From NCBI RefSeq assembly GCF_003340555.1, contig NZ_QPLJ01000004.1:62001-126000 (forward strand): 64,000 nucleotides of DNA. The letters run 5' to 3'. The position numbers and the translations under genes were made by a program. Positions 1 to 8,492 of the stretch are shown one piece after another; the stretch's first letter is position 1, and every line of letters begins with the position of its first letter. This DNA comes from Jannaschia formosa (GTDB lineage: Bacteria > Pseudomonadota > Alphaproteobacteria > Rhodobacterales > Rhodobacteraceae). The notes under the pieces are model-generated. The model was not told the DNA's origin. It ran no database searches and saw only the letters and a program-made list of their open reading frames with translations.

Positions 1-2155
1 GCCCAACGCGCGGGCCGGAATCACCGTCGTCGTGGCCAAGCCCGGCGTCTACGTGCCCGGCATCGACACCACCATCGGCGTCGGCAAGATCCGGGGGATC
101 GAGAGCTTCGGCATGATGGCCTCGGAGCGCGAGCTGGAGCTGTCGGACGAGCATGACGGCATCATCGAGCTGCCCTCGGGCGAGGTCGGGCAGCGCTTCA
201 CCGACTGGCTGGCCGAGAACGATCCGGCCAAGGTCGACCCGGTGATCGAGATCGCGATCACGCCGAACCGGCCCGACGCGCTGGGCGTGCACGGCATCGC
301 CCGCGATCTGGCCGCGCGGGGGCTGGGGACGCTGAAGCCGCTGGAAAGCCCGGTCATCGAGGGCGGGTTCGACTGCCCCGTCAAGGTCACCATCGACGAG
401 GACACGCGGGACGGCTGCCCGATCTTCGCGCTTCGCCTGATCCGGGGCGTGCGGAACGGGCCGTCGCCCGACTGGTTGCAGGACCAGCTGCGCGCCATCG
501 GGCTGCGGCCGATCAGCTTCCTCGTCGATGTGACGAACTGGTTCACCTACGACCTGAACCGCCCGCTGCACGTCTTCGACGCCGACGTGGTCAAGGGCGA
601 CCTGCGGGTGCATCGCGCCGCGGGCGGCGAGACGATCACGGCGCTGGACGACAAGGACTACACGCTGCCCGAGGGCGCGATGGTGATCTCGGACGAGACG
701 GGTCCCGAAAGCATCGCGGGCGTCATGGGCGGTGCGCAGTCGGGCGTGACCGAAGACACGGTCAACGTGCTGGTCGAGAGCGCATATTGGGACCCCGTCC
801 AGATCGCGATGACGGGACGGGCGCTGAAGATCAACTCCGACGCGCGCTACCGCTTCGAGCGGGGCGTGGACCCGGCCTTCACGCCCGAGGGGCTGGACCA
901 TGCGACGCGGATGATCCTGGACCATGCGGGGGGCGAGGCCTCGGCCATGGTGGTCGCCGGTGCCGTGCCCGACACGTCCCGCGCCTACCGGCTGGATACC
1001 GGCCGGGTCGAGAGCCTGGTCGGCATGGCCATCCCCGCCGAGACGCAGCGCGCCACGCTGGAGGCGCTGGGCTTCGCGCTCGACGGTGACATGGCCTCGG
1101 TCCCGCCCTGGCGGCCCGACGTGCAGGGCGAGGCCGACCTGGTGGAGGAGGTCGCGCGCATCGCCTCGCTGACGAAGCTGGAGGGCCGGCCGATGGCGCG
1201 CCCGGCGCAGGTGCTGCGCCCGGTGCTGACGCCGATGCAGCAGCGCGAGCGGATGGCGCGGCGGACGGCGGCGGCCCTGGGCTACGACGAATGCGTGACC
1301 TACAGCTTCATCGATGCCGAGGCGGCGGCGCTGTTCGGCGGCGGGTCCGATGCCACGCGGCTGGAGAACCCGATCAGCTCGGACATGAGCCACATGCGGC
1401 CCGCGCTGCTGCCCGGCCTGCTGCGGGCTGCGGCGCGCAACCAGGCGCGGGGCTTCGCGGACCTCGCGCTGTTCGAGATCGGGGCCGCCTTCCACGGCGG
1501 CGAGCCGGGGGAGCAGCAGCTGTCGCTGACCGGCCTGCTGGTCGGCCATACCGGGCCGAAGGGTGTGCATGGCGACCGGCGGCCGGTCGACGTTTTCGAC
1601 GTGCGCGCCGACGCCGAGGCCGTTCTGGCCGCCATCGGCGCGCCGGCCCGCGCGCAGATCCTGCGCGACCTGCCCGAGTGGTGGCATCCGGGGCGGTCGG
1701 GCCGGATCTGCCTCGGGCCGAAGAAGGTCATGGCCGAGTTCGGGGAGATCCACCCGAAGGTGCTGCGCGCGATGGATGTGAAGGGGCCGGCGGTGGCCTT
1801 TACGGTCTGGCCCGCCGAGGTGCCCTTCCCGAAGGCGCAGGGCACGTCGCGGGGGGCGCTCGCGCTCTCGGACCTGCAGGCGGTGGAGCGGGACTTCGCC
1901 TTCGTGGTCGATGCCCGGGTCGAGGCGCAGCAGCTGGTTCAGGCGGCGCAGGGCGCCGACAAGGCGCTGATCTCGGAGGTGCGGGTCTTCGACGAGTTCG
2001 TCGGCGGGAGCCTGGGCGAGGGGCGCAAGTCGCTGGCCCTGACGGTGCGGATGCTGCCGACCGACAAGACGCTGACCGACAAGGAGATCGAGGCCGTCGC
2101 GGCCAGGGTGGTCGAGAAGGTCACGAAGGCCACGGGCGGCGAATTGCGCGGCTGA
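1..2155 (+). CDS. pheT: Phenylalanine--tRNA ligase beta subunit, 5' truncated by window edge
   Basis: Beta subunit of the heterotetrameric PheRS, which charges tRNA-Phe in the cytoplasm. The frame is open from base 2 and already reads [20 protein letters not shown] there, which is the end of the N-terminal tRNA-binding (OB/EMAP-like) domain, so the true start lies upstream and the GTG at 32 is not a start. Then follow the B3/B4 editing region (about window residues 110-300), the B5 domain, the catalytic-like core (around [18 protein letters not shown]) and the C-terminal ferredoxin-fold anticodon-binding domain (ends [12 protein letters not shown]). About 718 of an expected 800 residues are present. 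Upstream pheS would be expected outside the window. Family identity is secure. Confidence 0.96.
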   Translation, partial: PNARAGITVVVAKPGVYVPGIDTTIGVGKIRGIESFGMMASERELELSDEHDGIIELPSGEVGQRFTDWLAENDPAKVDPVIEIAITPNRPDALGVHGIARDLAARGLGTLKPLESPVIEGGFDCPVKVTIDEDTRDGCPIFALRLIRGVRNGPSPDWLQDQLRAIGLRPISFLVDVTNWFTYDLNRPLHVFDADVVKGDLRVHRAAGGETITALDDKDYTLPEGAMVISDETGPESIAGVMGGAQSGVTEDTVNVLVESAYWDPVQIAMTGRALKINSDARYRFERGVDPAFTPEGLDHATRMILDHAGGEASAMVVAGAVPDTSRAYRLDTGRVESLVGMAIPAETQRATLEALGFALDGDMASVPPWRPDVQGEADLVEEVARIASLTKLEGRPMARPAQVLRPVLTPMQQRERMARRTAAALGYDECVTYSFIDAEAAALFGGGSDATRLENPISSDMSHMRPALLPGLLRAAARNQARGFADLALFEIGAAFHGGEPGEQQLSLTGLLVGHTGPKGVHGDRRPVDVFDVRADAEAVLAAIGAPARAQILRDLPEWWHPGRSGRICLGPKKVMAEFGEIHPKVLRAMDVKGPAVAFTVWPAEVPFPKAQGTSRGALALSDLQAVERDFAFVVDARVEAQQLVQAAQGADKALISEVRVFDEFVGGSLGEGRKSLALTVRMLPTDKTLTDKEIEAVAARVVEKVTKATGGELRG

Positions 2156-2324
2156 TCCCGGGCGGCGGGCCGCGGATTGTCGCGGCCCGCCGGCCCCGTC
2201 CGCGCGAGCGTTGGCCTTTGTCGCGGACAATTCGCGGGAGTCTCCCCCCGCGCACCACAATCCTGCCGCTCCGCCGTGCAGCTTTCCCGTCACCGTGTCG
2301 CGCGACACCGCACGAGGAACTGCC

Positions 2325-3665
2325 ATGTCGATTGCGACCGATCTCGAACGGGCGATGCTCGACCTCATCAACGGCGAGCGTTTGGCGCGCGGGTTGGGGG
2401 AGCTGAAGCTCGAACTCGACCTGAACGCGGCGGCCGAGGATCACAGTCGCTGGATGCTCGATACCGATACGTTCGACCATGCGGGCGAGGGCGGGAGCCG
2501 CCCGGCGGATCGGATGCGCGAGGCAGGGTTCGACCTGTCGGGCGGGTGGGGGTCGGCCGAGAACATCGCGATCCAGTCGATCCGAGGCCCGGCGGGCTTC
2601 GAGGACGACGTCGCGAACCTGCATGCGTCGCTGATGAACAGCGCCGGGCACCGGGCCAACATCCTCAACCCGCGCTACGATTATGTGGGCATCGGCATCG
2701 AGACCGGCGGGTTCCGGTATTCCGGCGCGTTCGATCTGCCGTCGATCGTGGTGACGCAGAAATTCGCCTTCACGGGCGGGTCCGTGTCGCTGGACCTGGG
2801 CGCGCCGGAGCCGGTGCCGGACCCGGAGCCGGTGCCCGAACCCGAACCGGTTCCTGCGCCGCCCCCGGAACCCACGCCCGAGCCCGAGCCCGAGCCCGAG
2901 CCGGAGCCGGAGCCTGCCCCCGAGCCGGAGCCTGCCCCCGAGCCAGAGCCCGAACCGACGCCGGAACCCGAACCGGAGCCCGAGGTCTCGACGACCCCCA
3001 CCGAGGGCGACGACCACCTGACGGGCGGGGCGGGGGACGACCTGCTCGACGGGCTCGGCGGCCATGATCTGCTGGAGGGCGGCGCGGGGAACGACCGGCT
3101 GATCGGCAAGGGCGGGCGCGACACGCTCGACGGCGGCGACGGCGACGACCATCTGGGCGGCGGCTGGTATCACGACCTGCTGCGCGGCGGCGCGGGGCGC
3201 GATCAGCTCTGGGCCGGGAAGGGGGACGACCTGCTCGACGGCGGCGCGGGCGACGACTGGCTGCGCGGCGAGAGCGGCGACGACACGCTGGAGGGCGGCA
3301 CCGGCGTCGATATCCTGCTGGGTGGCGACGGCAACGACCTGCTGGCCGGCGGGGCCGGGGCGGACGTCTTCGTCTTCACCGGGCCCGCCGGGGCGGCGGA
3401 TGCCGACATCGTCACGGATTACAGCCGGGGCGAGGACCGCATCTGGATCGAGGCCGAGTTGCTGGGCGTCGCCGAGGGGGGGCTCGACATGGCCTATACG
3501 GAACTTGGCAGCGTCGCGCGGCAGGCCGACACGCGGCTGCTCTACGATCCGCAGACCGGCGCGGTCCGGATCGACCTGGACGGGCGCGGCGGGGCCGAGG
3601 CGGAGCTTCTGTTCACCTTCGACGGCGGCGACCGGCCGCATCCGGGGGACGTGATCCTCGGATGA
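2325..3665 (+). CDS. CAP (SCP/PR1) domain protein with RTX calcium-binding repeats
   Basis: 446 residues. Residues 7-150 form a CAP/SCP domain ([14 protein letters not shown], then the AENI and GHRANIL motifs with the His expected in bacterial CAP proteins). Residues 160-220 are a Pro-Glu linker, and residues 226-345 are glycine-aspartate nonapeptide repeats of the RTX hemolysin type ([18 protein letters not shown]) that bind calcium. The C-terminal 90 residues resemble the terminal region of type I secreted proteins. There is no N-terminal signal peptide, which fits secretion through a type I ABC exporter using a C-terminal signal, but no exporter is in the window. The ATG at 2325 is chosen because GAGGA precedes it by 7 bases; an upstream in-frame ATG at 2211 lacks such a site. 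Enzymatic activity of the CAP domain is unknown. Confidence 0.85.
   Translation: MSIATDLERAMLDLINGERLARGLGELKLELDLNAAAEDHSRWMLDTDTFDHAGEGGSRPADRMREAGFDLSGGWGSAENIAIQSIRGPAGFEDDVANLHASLMNSAGHRANILNPRYDYVGIGIETGGFRYSGAFDLPSIVVTQKFAFTGGSVSLDLGAPEPVPDPEPVPEPEPVPAPPPEPTPEPEPEPEPEPEPAPEPEPAPEPEPEPTPEPEPEPEVSTTPTEGDDHLTGGAGDDLLDGLGGHDLLEGGAGNDRLIGKGGRDTLDGGDGDDHLGGGWYHDLLRGGAGRDQLWAGKGDDLLDGGAGDDWLRGESGDDTLEGGTGVDILLGGDGNDLLAGGAGADVFVFTGPAGAADADIVTDYSRGEDRIWIEAELLGVAEGGLDMAYTELGSVARQADTRLLYDPQTGAVRIDLDGRGGAEAELLFTFDGGDRPHPGDVILG
2802..2984 (+). repeat. Low-complexity Pro-Glu coding repeat
   Basis: About 180 bases encode an almost pure alternation of Pro and Glu (PEPEPEP) with a few Ala, Thr, Val and Asp, linking the CAP domain to the RTX repeats. 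Such linkers behave as stiff spacers. The codons vary (gag/gaa, ccc/ccg/cct), so the repeat is kept at protein level more than at DNA level, but length variation by slippage is likely between strains. Confidence 0.8.
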
Positions 3666-3691
3666 GAAAGGCGCGGCCCCGAGGGGACGAC

Positions 3692-3722
3692 GACGGCTCC
3701 GCCCGCGGGCGGGGTCGCCGTC
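3692..3722. terminator. GC-rich hairpin between convergent genes
   Basis: An imperfect inverted repeat (GACGGCTCCGCCC / GGGCGGGGTCGCCGTC) fills the 55-base gap between the CAP/RTX gene and the oppositely directed CoA ligase. It has no clear T-run, so it is a plausible but unproven terminator; its right edge touches the ligase stop codon. Confidence 0.35.
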
Positions 3723-4896
3723 AGCCGTAGTCGCGGCGGTCCTCGATCACGAGCCCGTCGTTGGGGAGCGTCTCGACCCGCTCGACCCGGCCCTTCATCT
3801 TCAGGACCTGCGCGACGCTGTCGGACCAGGCGGCCTCGTCCCCGCCCTCGGCGCGGACCTGCACGGTCATGACGTCCATCTCGCCGTCGCGGGTGGCGAC
3901 GACACGGGCGGCCTGCATCTCGGGATGGCGGGCGACGAGTTCGGCGACCTGCTCCGGGCGCACGAACATGCCCTTGATCTTGGTGGTCTGGTCGGCGCGG
4001 CCCATCCAGCCCTTGATGCGGGCATTGGTGCGGCCGCAGGGTGATTGCCCCTCCATCATCGCGGACAGGTCGCCGGTCGCGAAGCGGATCAGCGGGTAGT
4101 CCGGGTTGAGCGCGGTGACGACGACCTCGCCCACCTCTCCGGCGGGCAGGGGGTCGCCGGTGCCGGGGCGGACGATCTCGACGATGACGCCCTCGTCGAG
4201 GATCATGCCCTCCTGCGCCTCGGATTCGTAGGCGATGTTGCCCAGATCGGCGGTGGCGTAGCATTGCAGGCAGAGGATGCCGCGATCGGCGTATTCCTGG
4301 CGGAGGGACGGGAACAGCGCGCCCCCGCCGACGGCGGCGCGGGTGAAGCCCAGTCGTTCGCCCATGGCGTCGGCGCGGTCGAGGATGACCTTCAGGTAGT
4401 CCGGCGTGCCTGCATAGGCGGTGGCCCCCAGGTCGGCGGCGGCGCGGACCTGCAGGTCGGTCTGGCCGGTCCCCGCCGGGATGACGACGGCGCCGACGGC
4501 GCGCGCGCCGCTTTCGAACATGTGGCCCGCGGGGGTGAGGTGGTAGCCGAAGCAGTTCTGCACCACGTCCGTCGTCCCGATCCCTGCCGCGTGGAGGAAG
4601 CGGCCGAGGCGCCACCAGTCGCCCGAGGCGACCGAGCCGGGTTCGTAGATCGGGCCGGGGGACTGGAACATGTGGGTGACGTTCGAGACGCGGATGCCGC
4701 CGAACGGGCGCTGCGCGGCCTGCCATTCGGCCAGCTTCGACTTTCGCAGCACCGGCAGGCGGGCGAGGTCCGAGAGGCTGTCGATGCGGACGCCCTCGGC
4801 GTCCGGGACCTGCGTCAGTTGCTTCTTCAGGGCGGCCAGCTGCGCCGCCTCCCGTTCGTCGGCGGAGCGCGTCTCCAGCTCGTCGTAGTGGCTCAT
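3721..4896 (-). CDS. PaaK-like phenylacetate/aryl-CoA ligase family protein
   Basis: 391 residues, adenylate-forming enzyme of the PaaK branch, expected to activate a carboxylic acid with ATP and CoA in the cytoplasm. Family motifs seen are AYAGTPDYLKV, the RFATGDLSAM motif that contacts the adenylate, and GWMGRADQTTKIKGMFV before the small C-terminal domain. It is slightly shorter than PaaK (about 430). The start ATG at 4896 overlaps the stop of the upstream App1 gene as ATGA, with AGGA directly before it, so the genes are translationally coupled. A longer in-frame reading to 5115 only overlaps the App1 gene and is rejected. A liv-type transporter cluster lies 2.7 kb upstream on the same strand, but the intervening genes (VOC, thpR, App1) do not fit one pathway. 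The acid substrate cannot be told from sequence. Confidence 0.8.
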   Translation of the reverse strand: MSHYDELETRSADEREAAQLAALKKQLTQVPDAEGVRIDSLSDLARLPVLRKSKLAEWQAAQRPFGGIRVSNVTHMFQSPGPIYEPGSVASGDWWRLGRFLHAAGIGTTDVVQNCFGYHLTPAGHMFESGARAVGAVVIPAGTGQTDLQVRAAADLGATAYAGTPDYLKVILDRADAMGERLGFTRAAVGGGALFPSLRQEYADRGILCLQCYATADLGNIAYESEAQEGMILDEGVIVEIVRPGTGDPLPAGEVGEVVVTALNPDYPLIRFATGDLSAMMEGQSPCGRTNARIKGWMGRADQTTKIKGMFVRPEQVAELVARHPEMQAARVVATRDGEMDVMTVQVRAEGGDEAAWSDSVAQVLKMKGRVERVETLPNDGLVIEDRRDYG

Positions 4897-5942
4897 TCCT
4901 GTCCCCAATGGTATCGGGCCCCGTCGAAGGAGGGGCCGTGGAAGCATGGCACGCCGAGCGCCTCGATCTCGGCCATGGCGGCGGCGTCGTCGGCGCCCGC
5001 GCCGGGCGCGGGTTCGCGGAGCGCGACGCCGAGGATGCGGCCGGGATGGCGGCGGACGGCGTCGCGGTAGACGATGGCGTCCTTCTGGCCGCTGTCGCCC
5101 ATGAGCCAGGCGCAAAGCGTCGGGTTGGCGGCGAGGATCGCATCGATGGCGGCGCCCTTGTGGGTGCCGTGGCTGTTGCCGACGCCCTCCTCGGTCAGCC
5201 CAAGGTCGCGCAGGAACATCGGGCCCCGCGGGATGTCGTGGCGGGTGAACAGCGCCTCGAGGAAGTCGTGCAGGTTCCAGGGGCTGGACGAGACGTAGAA
5301 GACGGGGTTGCGGCCTTCGTCGACCAGCGCCGCCATCAGGTGCCGCGCGTCCTCGTGCGCCTGCCGCGTCAGCGCCGAGACGGTGAAGGTCGTCCAGAGG
5401 TTGCGGAGCAGCGAGTGGGCGCCGGTCTCGATCACCGTGTCGTCGATGTCGGAGATGATCAGGTAGTCGGCCTCGGGCGACGGCACCCGCACCGGGAAGG
5501 GGGTGGCCGGGCCGTCCTGGCCCTCTATGCGGACGGGCACGTCGGTCCAGCCGGGCGACGCATGGCGCGACACCGTCAGGGTCACGTAGCCTTCGGCATC
5601 CGAGACCGCGCGCGACTCGCCGCCCAGCACGGTCACGCCCGCGACCTCGTCGGTGAAGAAAAGCGAGGCCATCTGCCGGAGGTTGGTCCAGCGCGACTGC
5701 GCCGCCGAGGGCTCGGCCCGGCGCAGATGCGACAGGACGCGGCCGCGCAGGAGCAGTCCCTCGGGCGTGGCGTAGCCGATATAGGGCTCCAGCACCGGCG
5801 TGCCGCCGGGGCGGCGGCCGACCCGTTCGATCAGGGCCTCGACGCGGCGGGCGGCGGGCAGGAGGACGGAGCGGAAGGTCTGGGCCATGGCGGATACCTG
5901 CACCGGGCGGGCCTGCGGGGTCAACGCGGCGCGCCGGGTCAT
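4893..5942 (-). CDS. App1-type phosphatidate phosphatase domain protein (DUF2183)
   Basis: 349 residues with the App1 catalytic domain of the HAD superfamily. The nucleophile motif DIDDT is at residues 165-169 and the late motif GDSGQKDAIVY follows; the N-terminal half is the less conserved App1 beta domain. Yeast App1 is an actin-patch phosphatidate phosphatase; the role of bacterial homologues is mostly unknown. The start is set at 5942 because ATG overlaps the thpR stop as ATGA; a second in-frame ATG at 5888 (MAQTFRSVLLP) is an alternative that would remove 18 poorly conserved residues. The 3' end overlaps the CoA ligase start by 4 bases, so thpR, this gene and the ligase look like one coupled transcript. 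Confidence 0.8.
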   Translation of the reverse strand: MTRRAALTPQARPVQVSAMAQTFRSVLLPAARRVEALIERVGRRPGGTPVLEPYIGYATPEGLLLRGRVLSHLRRAEPSAAQSRWTNLRQMASLFFTDEVAGVTVLGGESRAVSDAEGYVTLTVSRHASPGWTDVPVRIEGQDGPATPFPVRVPSPEADYLIISDIDDTVIETGAHSLLRNLWTTFTVSALTRQAHEDARHLMAALVDEGRNPVFYVSSSPWNLHDFLEALFTRHDIPRGPMFLRDLGLTEEGVGNSHGTHKGAAIDAILAANPTLCAWLMGDSGQKDAIVYRDAVRRHPGRILGVALREPAPGAGADDAAAMAEIEALGVPCFHGPSFDGARYHWGQE

Positions 5943-6481
5943 GCGGGCCTGCCCGGATAGGTGGCGAGCACCTCGTAGACCGGCCCCTGCGGCGTGAGCC
6001 GCGACGACCAGAGCGTCACCGGCCCCGACATGTCCGGCGCCATCTCGGGCGTGCCGAGCCGGGCGAGCCGCCCGGGCAGCCGCTCGTCGGCGGGAGCGGA
6101 GGCGGGATGGCGGACCAGCGTTACATGGGGGCGGAAGCGTTCGCGCGGCAGGTCGATGCAGGCGGCGCGGACGGCGCGGCGCACGGTGTCACGCAGGGCG
6201 GTCAGCGCCGGGGTGGGCCGGATGTCGAGCACGACGGCGCGCGCCTTCGACCCGCCGATGACGCCATAGGCGGTGGGCGTCAGTTCGGCGGGGAAGAGCG
6301 TGCGGGCCTCCAGCTCCTCGTGCAGCGCCTCCAGCGCGGGCTCGGGCTGGTCGTCGAGGAAGGCAAGCGTCAGGTGCAGGTCGTCGGCGTCGACCGCGCG
6401 CCCGCCGCGCAGGTTCTCCTGCGCCCGTTCGAGCGGCGCGATCCAGCTCTCGGGGACGGGAAGGGCGAGGAAGGTCCTCAT
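5939..6481 (-). CDS. thpR: RNA 2',3'-cyclic phosphodiesterase (2'-5' RNA ligase family)
   Basis: 180 residues, two-histidine (2H) phosphoesterase. Both HxT motifs are present: HLTL at residues 36-39 and HVTL at 119-122, at the spacing usual for ThpR/LigT. The family hydrolyses 2',3'-cyclic phosphate ends of RNA and can run the reverse 2'-5' ligation in vitro. The start at 6481 begins MRTFLALPVPE, the usual N-terminus of this family, where the first strand begins; longer in-frame readings add Arg/Pro-rich sequence with no similarity. First gene of the overlapping trio thpR, App1, CoA ligase. Confidence 0.88.
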   Translation of the reverse strand: MRTFLALPVPESWIAPLERAQENLRGGRAVDADDLHLTLAFLDDQPEPALEALHEELEARTLFPAELTPTAYGVIGGSKARAVVLDIRPTPALTALRDTVRRAVRAACIDLPRERFRPHVTLVRHPASAPADERLPGRLARLGTPEMAPDMSGPVTLWSSRLTPQGPVYEVLATYPGRPA

Positions 6482-6964
6482 CTGCCCGGGCGCGTCCGTG
6501 CCTGCCGCGCGACGGTCGGCCCGGGCTCGGCCGGGAGTGGGCAGGGCCTGCGCCCGGAGGCGGGAGCCTCGGGCGCACCCAGCACGACGCCGGCCGTGCT
6601 GCGCCCCGGACGGCGGGGCAGGAGGGGGCCGGAGGTGACGCGGCCCGTTGCCTCGGAGACCGCCCCATGCGGGAGGCGACCCTCGGGCTTGCGCGTGCCC
6701 GTCGGCCCGGCCGCGTTCGCGCGGTGGGCGAAGCGCAGCACGGCGCGCGTCGCGGTTCCGACGCAGGCGGTGAGGGTCGTCGTGGGCGCGGCCGTCTTCC
6801 GCCGGGTGCGGTCCAGCCCCTCGATCAGGTCGACGCCCGGGTGCCGGCAGAGTGCGGTGACGGTCCCGGCAGAGATATGCGGCGCGCCGCCCGTCAAGCC
6901 GCGCCCCGGCCGTGGTCCCGGGCGGTCGCATCGGCCGCCGGATGCGCGCGAGGCCCGCGGGGCG
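6482..6964. other. Intergenic region of 483 bp without a convincing gene
   Basis: Both neighbours are on the minus strand. A minus-strand frame from 6897 to 6478 (139 residues, Pro/Arg/Thr-rich, no recognisable domain) ends in an ATGA overlap with the thpR start, but that overlap arises automatically because thpR begins ATGAGG. Its composition looks like non-coding GC-rich sequence. It may be a decayed gene or a leader region holding the thpR promoter; no clear -35/-10 pair is visible. Confidence 0.4.
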
Positions 6965-7426
6965 TCATGCGCGCCCCTCGAACGCGGCGCGCACGGTGGC
7001 GATGTCGATCCTCACCATCTCCAGCATCGCGGCGAAGGCGCGGCCCGCCGCCTCCCGGTCGGGGTCGCACATCATCTCCCACAAGCCCTTGGGCGCGATC
7101 TGCCAATGGACGACGAAGCGGTCCACCAGCCAGCCGCAGGCCTTCTCCTGCCCGCCATCCGCCAGCGCGGCCCAGAGCCGGTCCGTCTCGGCCTGGTCCT
7201 CGGTCGCCACCACGATCGAGGTCTCCTCGCCCAGCCGGTTGCGGTCGCCGCCGTTCAGCGCCTGGTAGGGCGTGCCCATCAGTTCGAAGGCGACGGCCAC
7301 CGGGGCGCCGGTCTCGCCGGGCATCGTCATCGTGATCCGGCTGTCCGGCAGCAGCCCGCAATAGAAGGCGGCGGCCTCGTGGCCGTTGTTGTCCGCGAAC
7401 CAGAGGCAGGTGGCGACCCGGGTCAT
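6965..7426 (-). CDS. VOC superfamily protein, PhnB / 3-dmu-9_3-mt type
   Basis: 153 residues. The start MTRVATCLWF followed by NNGHEAAAFYCGL, and the later FELMGTPYQALNGG and QIAPKGLWEMM segments, match the PhnB-like branch of the vicinal-oxygen-chelate (glyoxalase) fold, once called 3-demethylubiquinone-9 3-methyltransferase domain but without methyltransferase function. Members are small dimeric proteins of unknown substrate. The ATG at 7426 is preceded at 10 bases by GGAGG; an 11-residue longer reading is not supported. Stands alone between two intergenic stretches. Confidence 0.82.
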   Translation of the reverse strand: MTRVATCLWFADNNGHEAAAFYCGLLPDSRITMTMPGETGAPVAVAFELMGTPYQALNGGDRNRLGEETSIVVATEDQAETDRLWAALADGGQEKACGWLVDRFVVHWQIAPKGLWEMMCDPDREAAGRAFAAMLEMVRIDIATVRAAFEGRA

Positions 7427-7454
7427 GCCGGGCACGCCTCCGGCCGGCCGGAGG

Positions 7455-7480
7455 CGCATCGCGGGCCGACCCGCGATGCG
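7455..7480. terminator. Perfect 11-bp inverted repeat downstream of livF
   Basis: CGCATCGCGGG, loop CCGA, CCCGCGATGCG lies 72 bases past the livF-like stop codon and just upstream of the VOC gene start. It can form a very stable hairpin on either strand. There is no T-run, so it may be a Rho-dependent end point or RNA-stabilising structure and not a classical terminator. Confidence 0.45.
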
Positions 7481-7552
7481 GCGCCCGGGGTGGAGGGAAC
7501 GCCGGGATCGGAGCAGGGGCGCCTCATCGGGAACCTCAGAACCCGCCGCCGC

Positions 7553-8404
7553 TCACGACAGCCACCGCTTGCGGCGGCGGTAGCTGCGGACGTCGCGGAA
7601 GGATTTCCGGCCCTCCTCGGACATGCCGAGGTAGAATTCCTTCACGTCGGGGTTCTCGCGCAGCTCCTTGGCGGGGCCGTCCATGACGACGCGGCCCGAC
7701 TCGAGGATGTAGCCGTAATGGGCGAAGCGCAGGGCGACGTTGGTGTTCTGCTCGGCCAGAAGGAAGCTGACGCCCTGGTCCTCGTTGAGCGACTTCACGA
7801 TGCCGAAGATCTCCTCGACGAGCTGCGGGGCGAGGCCCATCGACGGCTCGTCCAGAAGGATCGTCTCGGGGCGGGACATGAGTGCGCGGCCGATGGCGCA
7901 CATCTGCTGCTCGCCGCCCGAGGTATAGCCGGCCTGCGAGCCGCGCCGCTCGCGCAGGCGGGGGAAGTAGTCGTAGACCATCTCGAGATCCTTCCGGATC
8001 GCCGCCGACCCGTCCTTGCGGGTATAGGCGCCGGTCATCAGGTTCTCTTCGACGGTGAGGTGCTCGAAGCAATGGCGTCCCTCCATGACCTGGATGACGC
8101 CGCGCGCGACGAGGTCGGCAGGGCTGAGGTCCTGGATGCGCTCGCCGCGATAGGTGATCGAGCCCTTGGTGACGTCGCCCCTCTCGGAGCGCAGCAGGTT
8201 CGAGATCGCCTTCAGCGTCGTCGTCTTGCCCGCGCCGTTGCCGCCCAGCAGCGCGGTGATCCCGCCCTTCGGGACCGAGAGGCTGACGCCCTTCAGCACG
8301 AGGATGACGTGGTTGTAGATCACCTCGATATTGTTGACCTCAAGAAGGCGCTCGCCCTCCACCCCCTCGGTCTTGGGGGCCGTTCCGGCCTCGGCGTCCA
8401 GCAT
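7553..8404 (-). CDS. ABC transporter ATP-binding protein, LivF type
   Basis: 283 residues. Walker A GGNGAGKTTT, the signature in the form SGGEQQMCAIGRAL, Walker B TILLDEPSMGL and the H-loop region LLAEQNTNVAL mark it as the LivF member of the branched-chain amino-acid-type (HAAT) transporters. The C-terminus has an unusual basic tail (RSYRRRKRWLS). The ATG at 8404 is chosen because GGAGG stands 6 bases upstream; an in-frame ATG at 8428 would put that site inside the gene. It is the last gene of the cluster LivG, LivH, LivM, binding protein, LivF. The N-terminus carries about 25 extra residues before the usual LLEVNNIEV strand. Substrate is likely not an amino acid; see the CoA ligase in the same cluster. 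Confidence 0.9.
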   Translation of the reverse strand: MLDAEAGTAPKTEGVEGERLLEVNNIEVIYNHVILVLKGVSLSVPKGGITALLGGNGAGKTTTLKAISNLLRSERGDVTKGSITYRGERIQDLSPADLVARGVIQVMEGRHCFEHLTVEENLMTGAYTRKDGSAAIRKDLEMVYDYFPRLRERRGSQAGYTSGGEQQMCAIGRALMSRPETILLDEPSMGLAPQLVEEIFGIVKSLNEDQGVSFLLAEQNTNVALRFAHYGYILESGRVVMDGPAKELRENPDVKEFYLGMSEEGRKSFRDVRSYRRRKRWLS

Positions 8405-8431
8405 CCTCGTCCTCCCTCGAAGCGTCATGAA

Positions 8432-8483
8432 GGCCGGACCGCGCGCGGTCCGGCCGGGGGGCCGGGGCGGAGAACCGCCCCGG
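8432..8483 (-). terminator. Two strong hairpins between the binding-protein gene and livF
   Basis: In the 88-base gap are a perfect 24-base palindrome (8432-8455, GGCCGGACCGCG and its complement) and a 9-bp stem with tetraloop (8462-8483, CCGGGGCGG, AGAA, CCGCCCCGG). Neither is followed by a T-run. Stem-loops right after a periplasmic binding-protein gene commonly protect its mRNA end and damp expression of the gene downstream, so the binding protein is made in excess; that is inferred here. Confidence 0.55.
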
Positions 8484-8492
8484 TGTCTCGGT

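Noticed and set aside
1-2155. Start of pheT at the GTG at 32
   Set aside because: The in-frame sequence before it already matches the family, so the true start is outside the window.
6478-6897. A 139-codon minus-strand frame overlapping the thpR start as ATGA
   Set aside because: The overlap is forced by the thpR start ATGAGG, and the product is Pro/Arg/Thr-rich without any recognisable motif.
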